The position numbers and the translations under genes are program-made. From Rosettibacter firmus (GTDB lineage: Bacteria > Bacteroidota > Ignavibacteria > Ignavibacteriales > Melioribacteraceae), in the NCBI RefSeq assembly GCF_036860695.1, contig NZ_JAYKGJ010000002.1, positions 378,001 to 442,000 of the forward strand: 64,000 nucleotides of DNA, in the 5' to 3' direction. The notes under the pieces were generated by a model. The model worked only from the letters and a program-made list of their open reading frames with translations. It searched no databases and was not told the origin of the DNA. Positions 9,814 through 19,918 of the stretch are shown piece by piece; positions within the stretch are counted from its first letter, which is position 1; every line of letters begins with the position of its first letter.

Positions 9814-10668
9814 ATGAAGAAAAAATTTGTACCGTATTTATTTGTTGCACCTTATATAATTCATTTTCTTTTATTTGTTGGATTCCCTGTAGGATTTTCC
9901 ATTTACCTTACATTTCACGATTGGAATATAATTTCACCTATGGAATTTATTGGTTTAGCAAACTATGAGAGATTGTTCAACGATACACTTTTCTGGAAAT
10001 CACTTAAGAATACATTAATATTTTTATTGATTCATATACCACTTCAGATAATAGTAGCACTTTTTTTAGCAGAATTATTGACTCAAAAAATTAAACTAAA
10101 AAACTTCTTTCGAGCATCTTACTTTATGCCTGTTGTAGTTTCTGGTGTTGTAATAACAATTTTGTGGCAACAATTGTATGGATTTGAAAGTGGTTTATTA
10201 AATAGACTATTAACATATATAGGAATAAAAAAAATTGGATGGTTAACAGATCCCAATTGGGCAATGCCTTCTATTGCGATTATGGCTACATGGAAAAATG
10301 TTGGATTATATATTGTGCTGTTTTTAGTTGGACTTCAAACAATTCCACAACAATATTATGAAGCAGCTGAACTTGAAGGAGCTACTCATCTTCAAAAATT
10401 TTTTAAGATTACTTTACCAATGATCAATCCTACAATATTTATGGTTGTGATTTTATCTACGATTGGAGGATTTTCATTATTTATTGAACCTTATGTTATG
10501 ACAGGTGGTGGACCTTTAAATAGTACACTTTCTGCTGTGCTTTATATTTATAAACAGGGATTCTTTTATTATCATATGGGTTATGCTGCCACACTTGGAT
10601 TTTTCTTTGCATTTATAATTTTACTTGTTGTTTTTATACAAAAAAAATTTGTTGAAAGAGAATATTAG
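9814..10668 (+). CDS. Sugar ABC transporter permease (MalF/UgpA type)
   Basis: Inner-membrane permease subunit of a CUT1 carbohydrate importer, 284 residues with about six transmembrane helices. The EAA loop that contacts the ATPase is visible as YYEAAELEGATHLQKFFKIT followed by LPMINPT. The N-terminal helix (PYLFVAPYIIHFLLFVGFPV) and the downstream NYERLFND segment are typical of MalF/UgpA. The gene begins 2 bp after the binding-protein stop and ends 2 bp before the second permease. Confidence 0.95.
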   Translation: MKKKFVPYLFVAPYIIHFLLFVGFPVGFSIYLTFHDWNIISPMEFIGLANYERLFNDTLFWKSLKNTLIFLLIHIPLQIIVALFLAELLTQKIKLKNFFRASYFMPVVVSGVVITILWQQLYGFESGLLNRLLTYIGIKKIGWLTDPNWAMPSIAIMATWKNVGLYIVLFLVGLQTIPQQYYEAAELEGATHLQKFFKITLPMINPTIFMVVILSTIGGFSLFIEPYVMTGGGPLNSTLSAVLYIYKQGFFYYHMGYAATLGFFFAFIILLVVFIQKKFVEREY

Positions 10669-10670
10669 CG

Positions 10671-11480
10671 ATGAAAAAAGTATTGTATTATTCTGTTTTA
10701 ATTTTAGGTTCATTCATTTTTTTATATCCATTTATCTGGATGCTATCAGCTTCGATTTCACCAGAAAATGAAATTGGAAATCTGATATTTCTTCCATCAA
10801 ACGTAAATTTTTCTAATTATTTATTGATATTCGATAAAATTCCTATTGATAAAGCATTCATCAATAGTATATTTGTTTCTGTTTCAACAACTCTCGGTGT
10901 ATTAATATTTAGTTCGATGATTGGATATGCATTATCCCGTCTCGAGTTCAAAGGAAGAGATTTAATTTTTTATATAATTATTTTCACTATGACATTACCA
11001 TTTCAAATTACTTTAATTCCACAATACATACTCATCGTAAAATTTGGATGGGTAGATTCCTATGCTGGATTAATTGTGCCTTATTTAATTAATGCCTTTG
11101 CAATAATTATGTTCAGACAATATTTTAAATCAATTCCACAGGATCTAATAGATGCAGCTCGAATTGATGGTTGTAGTGAATTAAGAATTATTTTTGGAAT
11201 TCTCTGGCCAAATTCTATTCCAGCAATTATTACTGTTGGAATTATAACATTTATGAATACATGGAATGAAGTGCTCTGGCCTCTTATTGTTATACGAGAT
11301 GAATCAAAAATGACAATGCCACAATTGGTTACTTTATTTGCTGTAGGGGGGAGAGCAGAATCTCAATTGGGTTTAAAACTTGCAGCTGCAACTCTCCTTG
11401 CCTTACCAATTGTAATAGCCTATGTAATCTTTCAAAAATATTTTATTCAAAGTATGGCTTCTTCTGGTTTGAAAGAATAA
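10671..11480 (+). CDS. Sugar ABC transporter permease (MalG/UgpE type)
   Basis: Second inner-membrane permease of the CUT1 importer, 269 residues. Six hydrophobic helices are evident; the EAA loop reads LIDAARIDGCSELRIIFGIL followed by WPNS. The preceding IMFRQYFKSIPQDL segment and the C-terminal QKYFIQSMASSGLKE tail are standard for MalG/UgpE/LacG proteins. It follows the first permease by 2 bp. The next gene is 36 bp away and carries its own ribosome site. Confidence 0.95.
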   Translation: MKKVLYYSVLILGSFIFLYPFIWMLSASISPENEIGNLIFLPSNVNFSNYLLIFDKIPIDKAFINSIFVSVSTTLGVLIFSSMIGYALSRLEFKGRDLIFYIIIFTMTLPFQITLIPQYILIVKFGWVDSYAGLIVPYLINAFAIIMFRQYFKSIPQDLIDAARIDGCSELRIIFGILWPNSIPAIITVGIITFMNTWNEVLWPLIVIRDESKMTMPQLVTLFAVGGRAESQLGLKLAAATLLALPIVIAYVIFQKYFIQSMASSGLKE

Positions 11481-11516
11481 ATAATCAATTAATAAATAAA
11501 TCGAGGTTGTATTGTT

Positions 11517-12419
11517 ATGCAAATATCAAGGTATATAAAGAATCCTATTATTACAAAAAATGATGTGCCATTTAAAGTAAACAGTATTTTTAATCCTGGA
11601 GCTACAAAATTCAAAGATAAATATTTATTACTTTGTAGAATTGAAATGCCCGATGGAAAATCTTCTTTTATAAAAGCAATTAGTGATGATGGATATAATT
11701 TTAAACTGGATGAAAAACCTGTCTTAACACCTGATGACCATCATCAATTTATTAACTATGTTAATTGGGGAATTGAAGATCCAAGAATTACTAAGATAAA
11801 TGATTCATATTTTATAACATATACTGGTTATTCTAAGTATATGCCTCTGGTAATGCTTGCAGAAACAAAAGATTTTGAAAAATTTGAAATTCATGGATTA
11901 ATAAGTGAACCTTCAAATAAAGATTGTGCAATATTTCCAGAGAAAATTGGTGGCTATTACTGGAAAATTGATAGACCTTCTGCTGAAGAAAGAAAAGATA
12001 TGTGGATAAGTAAAAGTCCAGATTTAATCCATTGGGGAGATTATAGACTTTTACTCGAACCTGAGAAAGGAACATGGGAACATAATAAAATTGGATTATC
12101 AACACCTCCAATAAAAACTAAGGATGGATGGCTTTTGCTCTATCATGGTGTAAGAGGTTTTGGTATTTCTAACCTTTATAAACTTGGTGCATTGTTGTTA
12201 GATTTAGAAAAACCATGGATTGTAATTGGTAAAACTAAAGAACCAATTTTATCTCCAGATTTAGATTATGAAAGAATTGGTGATGTACCAAATGTAGTAT
12301 TTTCTTGCGGATGGATTGATGAACCTGATGGTAAAATAAAAATTTACTATTCAGGGGCAGATTCAAATATCTGTCTTGCCGAAACTACAATTGACGACTT
12401 ACTATCTCTTTGCAAATAA
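11517..12419 (+). CDS. GH130 family enzyme, short form (beta-mannoside phosphorylase-like)
   Basis: A cytoplasmic five-bladed beta-propeller of glycoside hydrolase family 130, a family of beta-1,4-mannosyl-glucose, mannooligosaccharide and 1,2-mannobiose phosphorylases and some hydrolases. No signal peptide; 300 residues. FNPGATKF opens the first blade; NWGIEDPRI carries the family's catalytic acid Asp88; LSTPPIKTKDGWLLLYHGVR and IGDVPNVVFSCGW mark later blades. Phosphorolysis of imported oligosaccharide would conserve bond energy as mannose 1-phosphate. Phosphorylase versus hydrolase, and exact linkage, cannot be decided by eye. AGGT lies upstream of the ATG. A longer GH130 follows at 13704. 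Confidence 0.88.
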   Translation: MQISRYIKNPIITKNDVPFKVNSIFNPGATKFKDKYLLLCRIEMPDGKSSFIKAISDDGYNFKLDEKPVLTPDDHHQFINYVNWGIEDPRITKINDSYFITYTGYSKYMPLVMLAETKDFEKFEIHGLISEPSNKDCAIFPEKIGGYYWKIDRPSAEERKDMWISKSPDLIHWGDYRLLLEPEKGTWEHNKIGLSTPPIKTKDGWLLLYHGVRGFGISNLYKLGALLLDLEKPWIVIGKTKEPILSPDLDYERIGDVPNVVFSCGWIDEPDGKIKIYYSGADSNICLAETTIDDLLSLCK

Positions 12420-12432
12420 TTGATGAACAAGT

Positions 12433-13701
12433 ATGAAAAGAAAGCTTACTTACATTATATTTTTTGTCACCTATATTTTTGCACGTGCAAATTCAGATTC
12501 TCTTTTAATAAATCTTTCTCATCTTAATGATTTGTATGAAGAAATAAATCTGAATGGAAAACATGTTGGCATCATTCATATATACAGTGAATATCCAGAT
12601 TATAAATGGATTGGCGATGACGACGAAGGAATAGCCTGTGTTGATGATGTAGCACGAGCATCAGTAGTTTATATAAATTATTCTAAATTATTTAATGATA
12701 TCGAAAGTAAACAAAAAGCAAAAAAGTTGATAGAATTTATTCTATCAATGCAAAATGAAAATGGCTGGTTTTATAATTTTATATTTGATAAAGGAGTTAT
12801 TAATACTACTCATCAAAATAGCAGAGCAGAACCTAACTGGTGGTCATGGCGTGCTCTGTGGTCTTTAACAATTGCTTATGATTACTTTAAAGAAGATGCT
12901 GATTTATCTTTGAGAATAAGTTCAGCTATAAAGAAGACAGTTTTTGCTATTAAAAATTTTTCCATTAAAAATAAATCTACAATTCTTTTAGACGGCTTTA
13001 AAAGACCAGCATGGTTACCATACAAATATGCAGCAGATCAATCTGCTCTAATAATTTTATCTCTTGTTAATTATTATAAATCTTTTTGTGATACTTCAGT
13101 AATTCCCATAATTAAAGATTACTGTGATGGTATTTTACTAATGCAGGAAGGGAATAAAAATCAATTTCCTTATTATGCATTTCTTAGCTGGGAAAATAGC
13201 TGGCATGGTTGGGGAAATTTGCAATCTTATGCTTTATTAAATGCTTATACAATTCTTAATGATAAAAATTTATTACTGGCTGCATTAAACGAAATAGATT
13301 ACTTCTATAATTTTTTACTAAAAGAAAAATTTATATCCGAATTCAGAATAAGTAAGAATGGAGATGAGATAATTGTTAATGATATAAAAAAATTTCCTCA
13401 AATAGCTTATATGATACGTCCAGTGATTTATGCATCAATTAAAGCAGCAGAAATTACAAACCAACAAAAATATTATGAATTAGCATGCAATGTTTTAAAA
13501 TGGTTTACAGGTTATAACGATGCAAATTTTAAAATGTATAATCCTGAATCTGGCTTATGTTATGATGGTATTATTGATAAGGATAAGATTAATAAAAATT
13601 CAGGTGCAGAATCCACAATCGAAGCTCTACTATCTTTATTAGAAATTCATAGATATAAAATTCATGCTCATATAGATAATTCACAAAAATATAAGGAGTA
13701 A
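12433..13701 (+). CDS. Exported alpha/alpha-barrel protein (six-hairpin glycosidase-like)
   Basis: 422 residues with an N-terminal signal-like segment (LTYIIFFVTYIFARA), so probably exported to the periplasm. The rest is rich in paired amphipathic helices typical of an (alpha/alpha)6 toroid: DDEGIACVDDVARASVVYI, RAEPNWWSWRALWSLTIAYD, AADQSALIILSLVNYY, WHGWGNLQSYALLNAY and NSGAESTIEALLSLLEIH. The clustered acidic residues at DDDEGIACVDD and the Trp-rich motifs suggest a carbohydrate active site. I cannot name the family with certainty. It lies between two GH130 genes, 13 bp after one and 2 bp before the other, so a role in trimming the same oligosaccharide is likely. Confidence 0.6.
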   Translation: MKRKLTYIIFFVTYIFARANSDSLLINLSHLNDLYEEINLNGKHVGIIHIYSEYPDYKWIGDDDEGIACVDDVARASVVYINYSKLFNDIESKQKAKKLIEFILSMQNENGWFYNFIFDKGVINTTHQNSRAEPNWWSWRALWSLTIAYDYFKEDADLSLRISSAIKKTVFAIKNFSIKNKSTILLDGFKRPAWLPYKYAADQSALIILSLVNYYKSFCDTSVIPIIKDYCDGILLMQEGNKNQFPYYAFLSWENSWHGWGNLQSYALLNAYTILNDKNLLLAALNEIDYFYNFLLKEKFISEFRISKNGDEIIVNDIKKFPQIAYMIRPVIYASIKAAEITNQQKYYELACNVLKWFTGYNDANFKMYNPESGLCYDGIIDKDKINKNSGAESTIEALLSLLEIHRYKIHAHIDNSQKYKE

Positions 13702-13703
13702 TA

Positions 13704-14957
13704 ATGAAAGTTCATTTCTCTTCAGTTCTTCTTAAACCAAACATTAATCGTGTTATTCTTAGACCTTTTGAACCATTAAATAAAAATAGAATTAAAAATA
13801 TAGTTAATAGAATTTATTCTTTATCAGAATCAGATGTATTAAATGAATATGAACGCATCAAGAATTTATTTTCATATCGTCATAAAGATATTGAAAAATT
13901 TTTTCTTAAAAGGTACAATGAAATAAAGAAATATATTTCTCAACACAATGAAATTTCAGAAACAAAAAAACTATTAATTGGTTCTTACTTTACTAATGAA
14001 TATTCACTTGAAAGTGCTGCATTATTTAATCCTTCAATGGTGTGGCATCCTGATCAATCTGGTTTACCAGATGATAAGAAGAGATTTATTATAAGTCTAA
14101 GAGCTACTGGAGAAGGACATGTATCATCAATAGTTTTTAGAAGTGGTGTGATAGATATGAATAACAATATTGAACTCGACTCACCTTCTGATTTTGCAGA
14201 AATGCCTGATATTAATATCATATCTGATGATATGTATGAAGCTAAATTTAATGATTCAGATATTTCAGAAAGAACATTGTTCCCTCAATTAGATCTGGAA
14301 ATGAATGGTATGGAAGATGCACGTTTTGTTCAATTCACAGAAGAGAACGGAGAACAAATTTATTATGCTACTTATTGTGCTTATGATGGACATAATATTT
14401 CCATGCAGCTTTTGAAAACAAAAGATTTTATGAATTTTACAATTGCAAGATTGAAAGGAAGAGAAATTCAAAATAAAGGAATGGCACTTTTCCCAAGAAA
14501 AATTAATGGTAAATATGTAATGCTTTCACGACAGGATAATGAAAATAATTTCATAATGTTTTCTGATAATCTATATCAATGGGATACAAAACAGTTAATT
14601 ATGGAGCCAAAATATCACTGGGAATTTTTTCAGATTGGTAATTGTGGTTCTCCAATAGAAACAGAAAAAGGCTGGTTATGTTTAAGTCATGGAGTAGGAC
14701 CTGCAAGGCAATACTCAATAGGTGCATTTTTACTTGATAAAAATGATCCTACAAAATTGATAGGCAGATTAAAAACTCCTTTACTCGAAGCAAAAGAACA
14801 TACAAGAAATGGATACGTTCCCAATGTTGTTTATTCATGTGGTGGAGTAATAAATGGTAATTATCTTGTTTTCCCTTATGCGATGTCTGATTACATAAGT
14901 AGTTTTGCTTACGTTGATGTTAATGAATTACTTGATAAATTATTAAATGAAAAATGA
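13704..14957 (+). CDS. GH130 family enzyme, long form
   Basis: Second GH130 beta-propeller of the operon, 417 residues, no signal peptide. An N-terminal helical extension of about 90 residues (ILRPFEPLNKNRIKNIVNRI onward) precedes the propeller, as in the larger GH130 subgroups. SAALFNPSMVWHP opens the fold; MNGMEDARFVQF carries the likely catalytic Asp205; MALFPRKINGKYVMLSRQDN, NCGSPIETEKGWLCLSHGVG and NGYVPNVVYSCGG are conserved blade motifs. AAGGAG sits upstream of the ATG. It has only motif-level similarity to the short GH130 at 11517, so the two probably act on different linkages or chain ends. The stop overlaps the next start (ATGA). Confidence 0.87.
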   Translation: MKVHFSSVLLKPNINRVILRPFEPLNKNRIKNIVNRIYSLSESDVLNEYERIKNLFSYRHKDIEKFFLKRYNEIKKYISQHNEISETKKLLIGSYFTNEYSLESAALFNPSMVWHPDQSGLPDDKKRFIISLRATGEGHVSSIVFRSGVIDMNNNIELDSPSDFAEMPDINIISDDMYEAKFNDSDISERTLFPQLDLEMNGMEDARFVQFTEENGEQIYYATYCAYDGHNISMQLLKTKDFMNFTIARLKGREIQNKGMALFPRKINGKYVMLSRQDNENNFIMFSDNLYQWDTKQLIMEPKYHWEFFQIGNCGSPIETEKGWLCLSHGVGPARQYSIGAFLLDKNDPTKLIGRLKTPLLEAKEHTRNGYVPNVVYSCGGVINGNYLVFPYAMSDYISSFAYVDVNELLDKLLNEK

Positions 14958-17452
14958 ATAGAAAATCAATAATAATTATCATTGTTGTTTTCATTGGTTC
15001 TTTCCAGATTTCAAAATCAAAAAGTTTTGAAAAAATTGTTTTCAATAAAAAATCTGAAATTGAAGTTGGTAGTTTTTATGCTGGTGTTGAATTCCATAAT
15101 AGTGTACCAGTTCCTCAAAGAATCAGTTTTTATTATCCAGTTGCAAATAGTATCGACTTGAGTACAGATTACTGGCATCGTGATACTTCGTATGTAATGA
15201 ACTTGGGATTAAAATTTGGTGAGAAATTAGAGTGGCTTAACGATCAACAATTCAGTTATGAACTTACTCCATATACAATCAAGTTTTTCAAAGAAGATGA
15301 AGAAAAATTAATTGAGATTTCATATCAGTTTGCAAAAAATAAATCTGCTGTTGTTATATCATATTCTATAACTAATAATTCTAATGATTCAAAAAATGTA
15401 GAACTTTTTACAATATTAGCTTTGTCTTTTAGAACAAGTCATACTTATGCAATCAGGAATGAAATAAAAACTTCTTTAATAAATGCAGATAAAATAATTC
15501 TTGCTGAACATTTATCATCAGAAACTAAGAATACACTTTTATACATTTTGAATCCAGGAGAAAAACCTTATGAAATTTCTTTTAGTGATTCCACAAATAA
15601 TGTTCCGAATTTTAAAGAGTTTGCTACAAGTAAATTAGTAGAACCACCGTCAACTAATCTTGTTTATAAAAAAACTATCAAACCAAAAGAAAAATTTGTT
15701 GTTGAACAAATTATTGGTACGTGTAAACCAGTAGAGTCATCAAATGATATTACGTACTTGATCAATAATTACAAGAAGGAAATAAATGATTATGATAATT
15801 ATATACTTTCAAAAATATCTGATATTGATGTAATTAAAAGTGGTGATGATATAATTGATAGAACAGTAGATTGGTCAAAAACTATACTTGAAGTTAATAG
15901 ACATTATCTGGATGGTAATATTGTTCCTATGCCATGTCCAGCAGAATATAATTTCTATTTTACGCATGATGTGTTAATGACAGATTATGTTGCAGTAAAA
16001 TTTGATCTTCAAAGAGTAAAAGATGATCTCGAGTTTATTATTAAACATGCTAATAGCCAATTTGTTATTCCTCATGCATACTACTGGAAGGACTCAACTT
16101 TTGTTACTGAATATGCAAATTATGATAACTGGAATAATTGCTGGTTTATTATTGTGGCTGCTGAATACTTAAAGTACTCAAAAGATAAAAAGTTTATAGA
16201 AAAAATATATCCTTATTTAGAAAAATCGTTGTCCACAATTTTAATGACAAAAGGGAATGATGATTTAATATGGTCGTATCGTCCAGATTGGTGGGATATA
16301 GGAAAGAATTATGGTCAGCGAAGTTATATGACAATTTTAGCAATAAAGTCTATTCGTTCTTTTATTTATATCTCGGTAGTTATTGAAACGAATCAGGATA
16401 AACTTTGTGAATATGAAGACCTGGCTGATAGAATAGAAAAAAGTTTGAATGAAAAGTTATGGTCTGATAATTATAATTATTTGATGAATTATTTAGAATC
16501 AAATGCAATTGATGAACATTATTACTGTGGTTCACTTTTAGCAGCTCACTTTAATTTAATTGATACTTCAAAAATTTATCAAATGATTAAAACAGCAGAA
16601 AATTTTATTGTAGATAACGAAATTGGTGTCCATACTGTATATCCAATGGATTTTGATACATTAAAAAATATCTGGCATTTCTTAGGTGACGAAGCTGGAA
16701 AGAAATTTTATTATTTAAATGGTGGAATCTGGTTTCACTCAAATGCTTGGTATGTTCTGGCTCTTATTTCTGCTGATTTGAAAAACAAAGCATTTGATTT
16801 TATTAGAAATGTTATGATTATCGATGGAATAATCAATAGTCCTAATGGACAACCAGCAATGTACGAAGTAAGATGTAGCGATAATAATAATTTCAATACT
16901 TATGGTAAAGTTGATAAACCACATTTTTTATGGGCTGCAGGATGGTATTTATACACACTTTATCATTTATTCTTATTGAAAGATAATGAATGGAACATTG
17001 AATTAAATCCATATTTATTACCAGAACAAAAAGAATGTAAAATGAATCTGAATATCAATGACAATCTCTCTTCAGTTTCTATAAAAAGAAATAAATCTCT
17101 GGAAGTTAATATTGATGGCAAAACAATAAACTCGTTTGTTCTACCAGAAAATTTAAATAATACTGATGTTGTTAATATTTTATTGGGAGAATTAAAAACA
17201 CCTTTCTTGAAATCTACTAATTCAATTCTTAGAGATATAAAATATGATAATGGAAATATGAAATTAAAGTTTGGAGCTTTTGAAGGTCATAAAAACAAAA
17301 CAACTATTGTTTGTAAAAGTCTTCCTGTAGAAATAAAATCTTTATTGAATAACACACTTAAATATAATTTTCAAAAAATTAAAGATGGATGGGAAATTGA
17401 GATCTATTTTAAGCATAATAAAAAAGAAGAAGAACTAATCATAAAATTTTAA
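14954..17452 (+). CDS. Exported two-domain six-hairpin glycosidase-like protein
   Basis: 832 residues with an N-terminal hydrophobic segment (KSIIIIIVVFIGSFQISKS) that looks like a signal peptide or anchor. The first ~280 residues look like a beta-sandwich; residues ~300-650 are an (alpha/alpha)6 barrel with TVDWSKTILEVNRHYL, PAEYNFYFTHDVLMTDYVAV, NWNNCWFIIVAAEYL, WSYRPDWWDIG and HFLWAAGWYLYTLYHLFLL; a C-terminal beta domain follows. This plan occurs in GH63/GH78/GH94-like and amylo-1,6-glucosidase-like enzymes, but I cannot assign a GH number. Acidic residues in the CPAEYNF and RPDWWD motifs are candidate catalytic groups. It starts in an ATGA overlap with the GH130 gene, so it belongs to the same operon. 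Confidence 0.6.
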   Translation: MNRKSIIIIIVVFIGSFQISKSKSFEKIVFNKKSEIEVGSFYAGVEFHNSVPVPQRISFYYPVANSIDLSTDYWHRDTSYVMNLGLKFGEKLEWLNDQQFSYELTPYTIKFFKEDEEKLIEISYQFAKNKSAVVISYSITNNSNDSKNVELFTILALSFRTSHTYAIRNEIKTSLINADKIILAEHLSSETKNTLLYILNPGEKPYEISFSDSTNNVPNFKEFATSKLVEPPSTNLVYKKTIKPKEKFVVEQIIGTCKPVESSNDITYLINNYKKEINDYDNYILSKISDIDVIKSGDDIIDRTVDWSKTILEVNRHYLDGNIVPMPCPAEYNFYFTHDVLMTDYVAVKFDLQRVKDDLEFIIKHANSQFVIPHAYYWKDSTFVTEYANYDNWNNCWFIIVAAEYLKYSKDKKFIEKIYPYLEKSLSTILMTKGNDDLIWSYRPDWWDIGKNYGQRSYMTILAIKSIRSFIYISVVIETNQDKLCEYEDLADRIEKSLNEKLWSDNYNYLMNYLESNAIDEHYYCGSLLAAHFNLIDTSKIYQMIKTAENFIVDNEIGVHTVYPMDFDTLKNIWHFLGDEAGKKFYYLNGGIWFHSNAWYVLALISADLKNKAFDFIRNVMIIDGIINSPNGQPAMYEVRCSDNNNFNTYGKVDKPHFLWAAGWYLYTLYHLFLLKDNEWNIELNPYLLPEQKECKMNLNINDNLSSVSIKRNKSLEVNIDGKTINSFVLPENLNNTDVVNILLGELKTPFLKSTNSILRDIKYDNGNMKLKFGAFEGHKNKTTIVCKSLPVEIKSLLNNTLKYNFQKIKDGWEIEIYFKHNKKEEELIIKF

Positions 17453-17473
17453 TATCTAAAAAGGTATAAATTT

Positions 17474-19915
17474 ATGTACAAAATAATTTATCTCAATGAT
17501 AACTGGAAATTAAAAATAGGTGATAATCATTCTAAGTCAACACCAGACTTCATTAAGAAAATTAAAGATATACCAGCTGAAGTACCTGGAACAGTACACA
17601 CTACACTTTTGAAAAATAATTTAATTGAAGATCCATTTTATTCTGATAATGAAATAAAAATGCGATGGATATCAGAATCTGATTGGATTTATCAAACGAC
17701 TTTTGATTTTCCATCAGAAAATAAAAAGAATTCTTTGCCAGTAAAATTGGTATTTGAAGGTATCGATACTATTGCCAGGATTTATTTTAATAATGTTTTA
17801 CTGGGCTCAACTTCAAATATGTTTTTAAAATATGAATATGATATAACTAAGTTAATTAAACCTGAGAACAATGAATTAACATTACATTTTACATCTCCAG
17901 TAAATTATGCAATTGAGCAGGAGAATATTCATGGTAAACTTCCTGTTGCACTGGAATCACATAGAGTTTATATACGAAAAGCTCAATATTCATTTGGCTG
18001 GGATTGGGGACCATCTTTTCCTACTATGGGAATCTGGAAAAATGTCTATCTAAAATGTGAAAGTAAAGCAGAAGTAGAAAATATCTTTTTTAATACTCTG
18101 GAAATAACAAACAATTATGCTGTTGTAGAAATTCTTTTTAGTGTGAATAAAAATTCCGATGAAGAAATATCTGCATCAATAAAATTTGCTGACAAAAATT
18201 ACGTTATACAAACTGCCAGAAATATAAATAGAGTAATATTTAAAGTTGAAAATCCCAAACTATGGATGCCTGCTGGCTATGGTGAACAGAATTTATATGA
18301 GATTGAAGTTATATTATTCAATAAACATAATGAAATACTGAATTCTATTACAAGAAAAGTTGGTATAAGAAAAATTGAACTACAATTGAAAGATGATGAT
18401 AAAAATACTTTTAGATTTCTTGTAAATGGAGAAAAAATTTTTGCAAAAGGTGTAAATTGGATTCCTGCAGATTCATTTCTAACAAGAGTTAAAAAAGATA
18501 CCTATCATAAACTCATCACTTATGCTAAAGATGCAAATGTAAATTTTATTAGAGTATGGGGCGGTGGTATTTATGAAGACGATTACTTTTATAACTTATG
18601 CGATGAACTTGGGATTCTTGTATGGCAGGACTTTATGTTTGCTTGTGCTGCATATCCAGAACATCATGATTTTTTGAATAATATTGAAAATGAAATTTTA
18701 TATAATGTTAGTAGACTGCAATATCATCCTTCTATTGCAATATGGTGTGGTAATAATGAAAACGAGTGGATCTGGTATCAAGAACAGAAATGTAGTTATA
18801 AAAAAATGCCTGGTTATAAAATATTTAGTAAAATCATTCCTAAAATTCTAAAAAAAATTGATCCCTTTAGACCTTACTGGGAATCTTCTCCATTTGGCTT
18901 TGATGAAGATCCAAATTCTGTTAATAGTGGAAATCGCCATCAATGGGAGATATGGAGCAGGTGGATTGATTATAATTATGTGAAATATGATAATAGTTTA
19001 TTTGTAACAGAATTTGGATTTCAAGCACCTGCAAATCAATCTACTCTTGAAAAAGTTATTCCAGAAGAAGAACGAAGAATTAATAGTAGAATTTTTGAAT
19101 TTCATAATAAACAAATAGAAGGGAATGAAAGGTTAATAAAATTTTTAATCTCACATTTACCATTAAGTAATAAGTGGGATGAATTTATTTATTTGACTCA
19201 GCTTAATCAGGGCTTGGCACTTAAAACCTGCATTGAACACTGGAGATTTAATCAACCTAAAACAAATGGAACAATTATTTGGCAACTTAATGATACCTGG
19301 CCAGTTGTAAGCTGGTCTTTAATCGATAGTGAACTTATACCAAAATTATCATATTATTTTGTAAAAGAAGCATTTAGTGAAATAGCTTTGAAATTTATAG
19401 CAGATGATAAAGAAATATCTATAATTGGATTAAATCAGAGAAAAAATAAATTTTCAGGTAAATTAAACTTACTGATAATAAATTCTAATAATGGGGATGT
19501 AGTATTTGAAAAGAATAAATCTATTGTGATAAAAGAGAATTCCATTCATAATATACTTTCATTGAATAATCGTTTTAAACAATCTGATATTTTAATTGCA
19601 ACACTTTATGATGATAATAACAAACAGGTTTTTCGTAACTTTTATACATTCAATGAGTGGAAGTATATTAAACTTCCTGAAACTAAAATTAATTTTGAAC
19701 TAAAAAATCAAAATCAGGAAAATTATTTAGACATAACAACAGATAAACCTGCTTTTTTTGTTGATATTGTTATTTCAGGTGCAATATTAGAAGAAAGAGG
19801 ATTCATAATTGTTCCTGGTGAAACAAAATTAATTAAAGTGAATAATCTGCAGAATTCAAAAATTAACAAAAAGAATGTTTCTGTTTTTTGTTTAAATCAA
19901 TTTTTATGTAAGTAA
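17474..19915 (+). CDS. GH2 beta-mannosidase
   Basis: Hydrolyses terminal beta-linked mannose from oligosaccharides by a retaining mechanism. 813 residues, no signal peptide, so cytoplasmic. Domain order fits GH2 mannosidases: N-terminal jelly roll (LNDNWKLKIGD, VPGTVHTTLL), the FGWDWGPSFPTMGIWKNVYL segment typical of beta-mannosidases rather than beta-galactosidases, an Ig-like domain, then the TIM barrel (RVWGGGIYEDDYFYNLCDEL). The acid/base is Glu429 in WCGNNEN and the nucleophile is Glu513 in FVTEFGFQ. A C-terminal beta domain completes the protein. This is the most specific substrate clue in the operon and points to beta-mannosides such as mannan fragments or N-glycan cores. Confidence 0.9.
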   Translation: MYKIIYLNDNWKLKIGDNHSKSTPDFIKKIKDIPAEVPGTVHTTLLKNNLIEDPFYSDNEIKMRWISESDWIYQTTFDFPSENKKNSLPVKLVFEGIDTIARIYFNNVLLGSTSNMFLKYEYDITKLIKPENNELTLHFTSPVNYAIEQENIHGKLPVALESHRVYIRKAQYSFGWDWGPSFPTMGIWKNVYLKCESKAEVENIFFNTLEITNNYAVVEILFSVNKNSDEEISASIKFADKNYVIQTARNINRVIFKVENPKLWMPAGYGEQNLYEIEVILFNKHNEILNSITRKVGIRKIELQLKDDDKNTFRFLVNGEKIFAKGVNWIPADSFLTRVKKDTYHKLITYAKDANVNFIRVWGGGIYEDDYFYNLCDELGILVWQDFMFACAAYPEHHDFLNNIENEILYNVSRLQYHPSIAIWCGNNENEWIWYQEQKCSYKKMPGYKIFSKIIPKILKKIDPFRPYWESSPFGFDEDPNSVNSGNRHQWEIWSRWIDYNYVKYDNSLFVTEFGFQAPANQSTLEKVIPEEERRINSRIFEFHNKQIEGNERLIKFLISHLPLSNKWDEFIYLTQLNQGLALKTCIEHWRFNQPKTNGTIIWQLNDTWPVVSWSLIDSELIPKLSYYFVKEAFSEIALKFIADDKEISIIGLNQRKNKFSGKLNLLIINSNNGDVVFEKNKSIVIKENSIHNILSLNNRFKQSDILIATLYDDNNKQVFRNFYTFNEWKYIKLPETKINFELKNQNQENYLDITTDKPAFFVDIVISGAILEERGFIIVPGETKLIKVNNLQNSKINKKNVSVFCLNQFLCK

Positions 19916-19918
19916 TTT

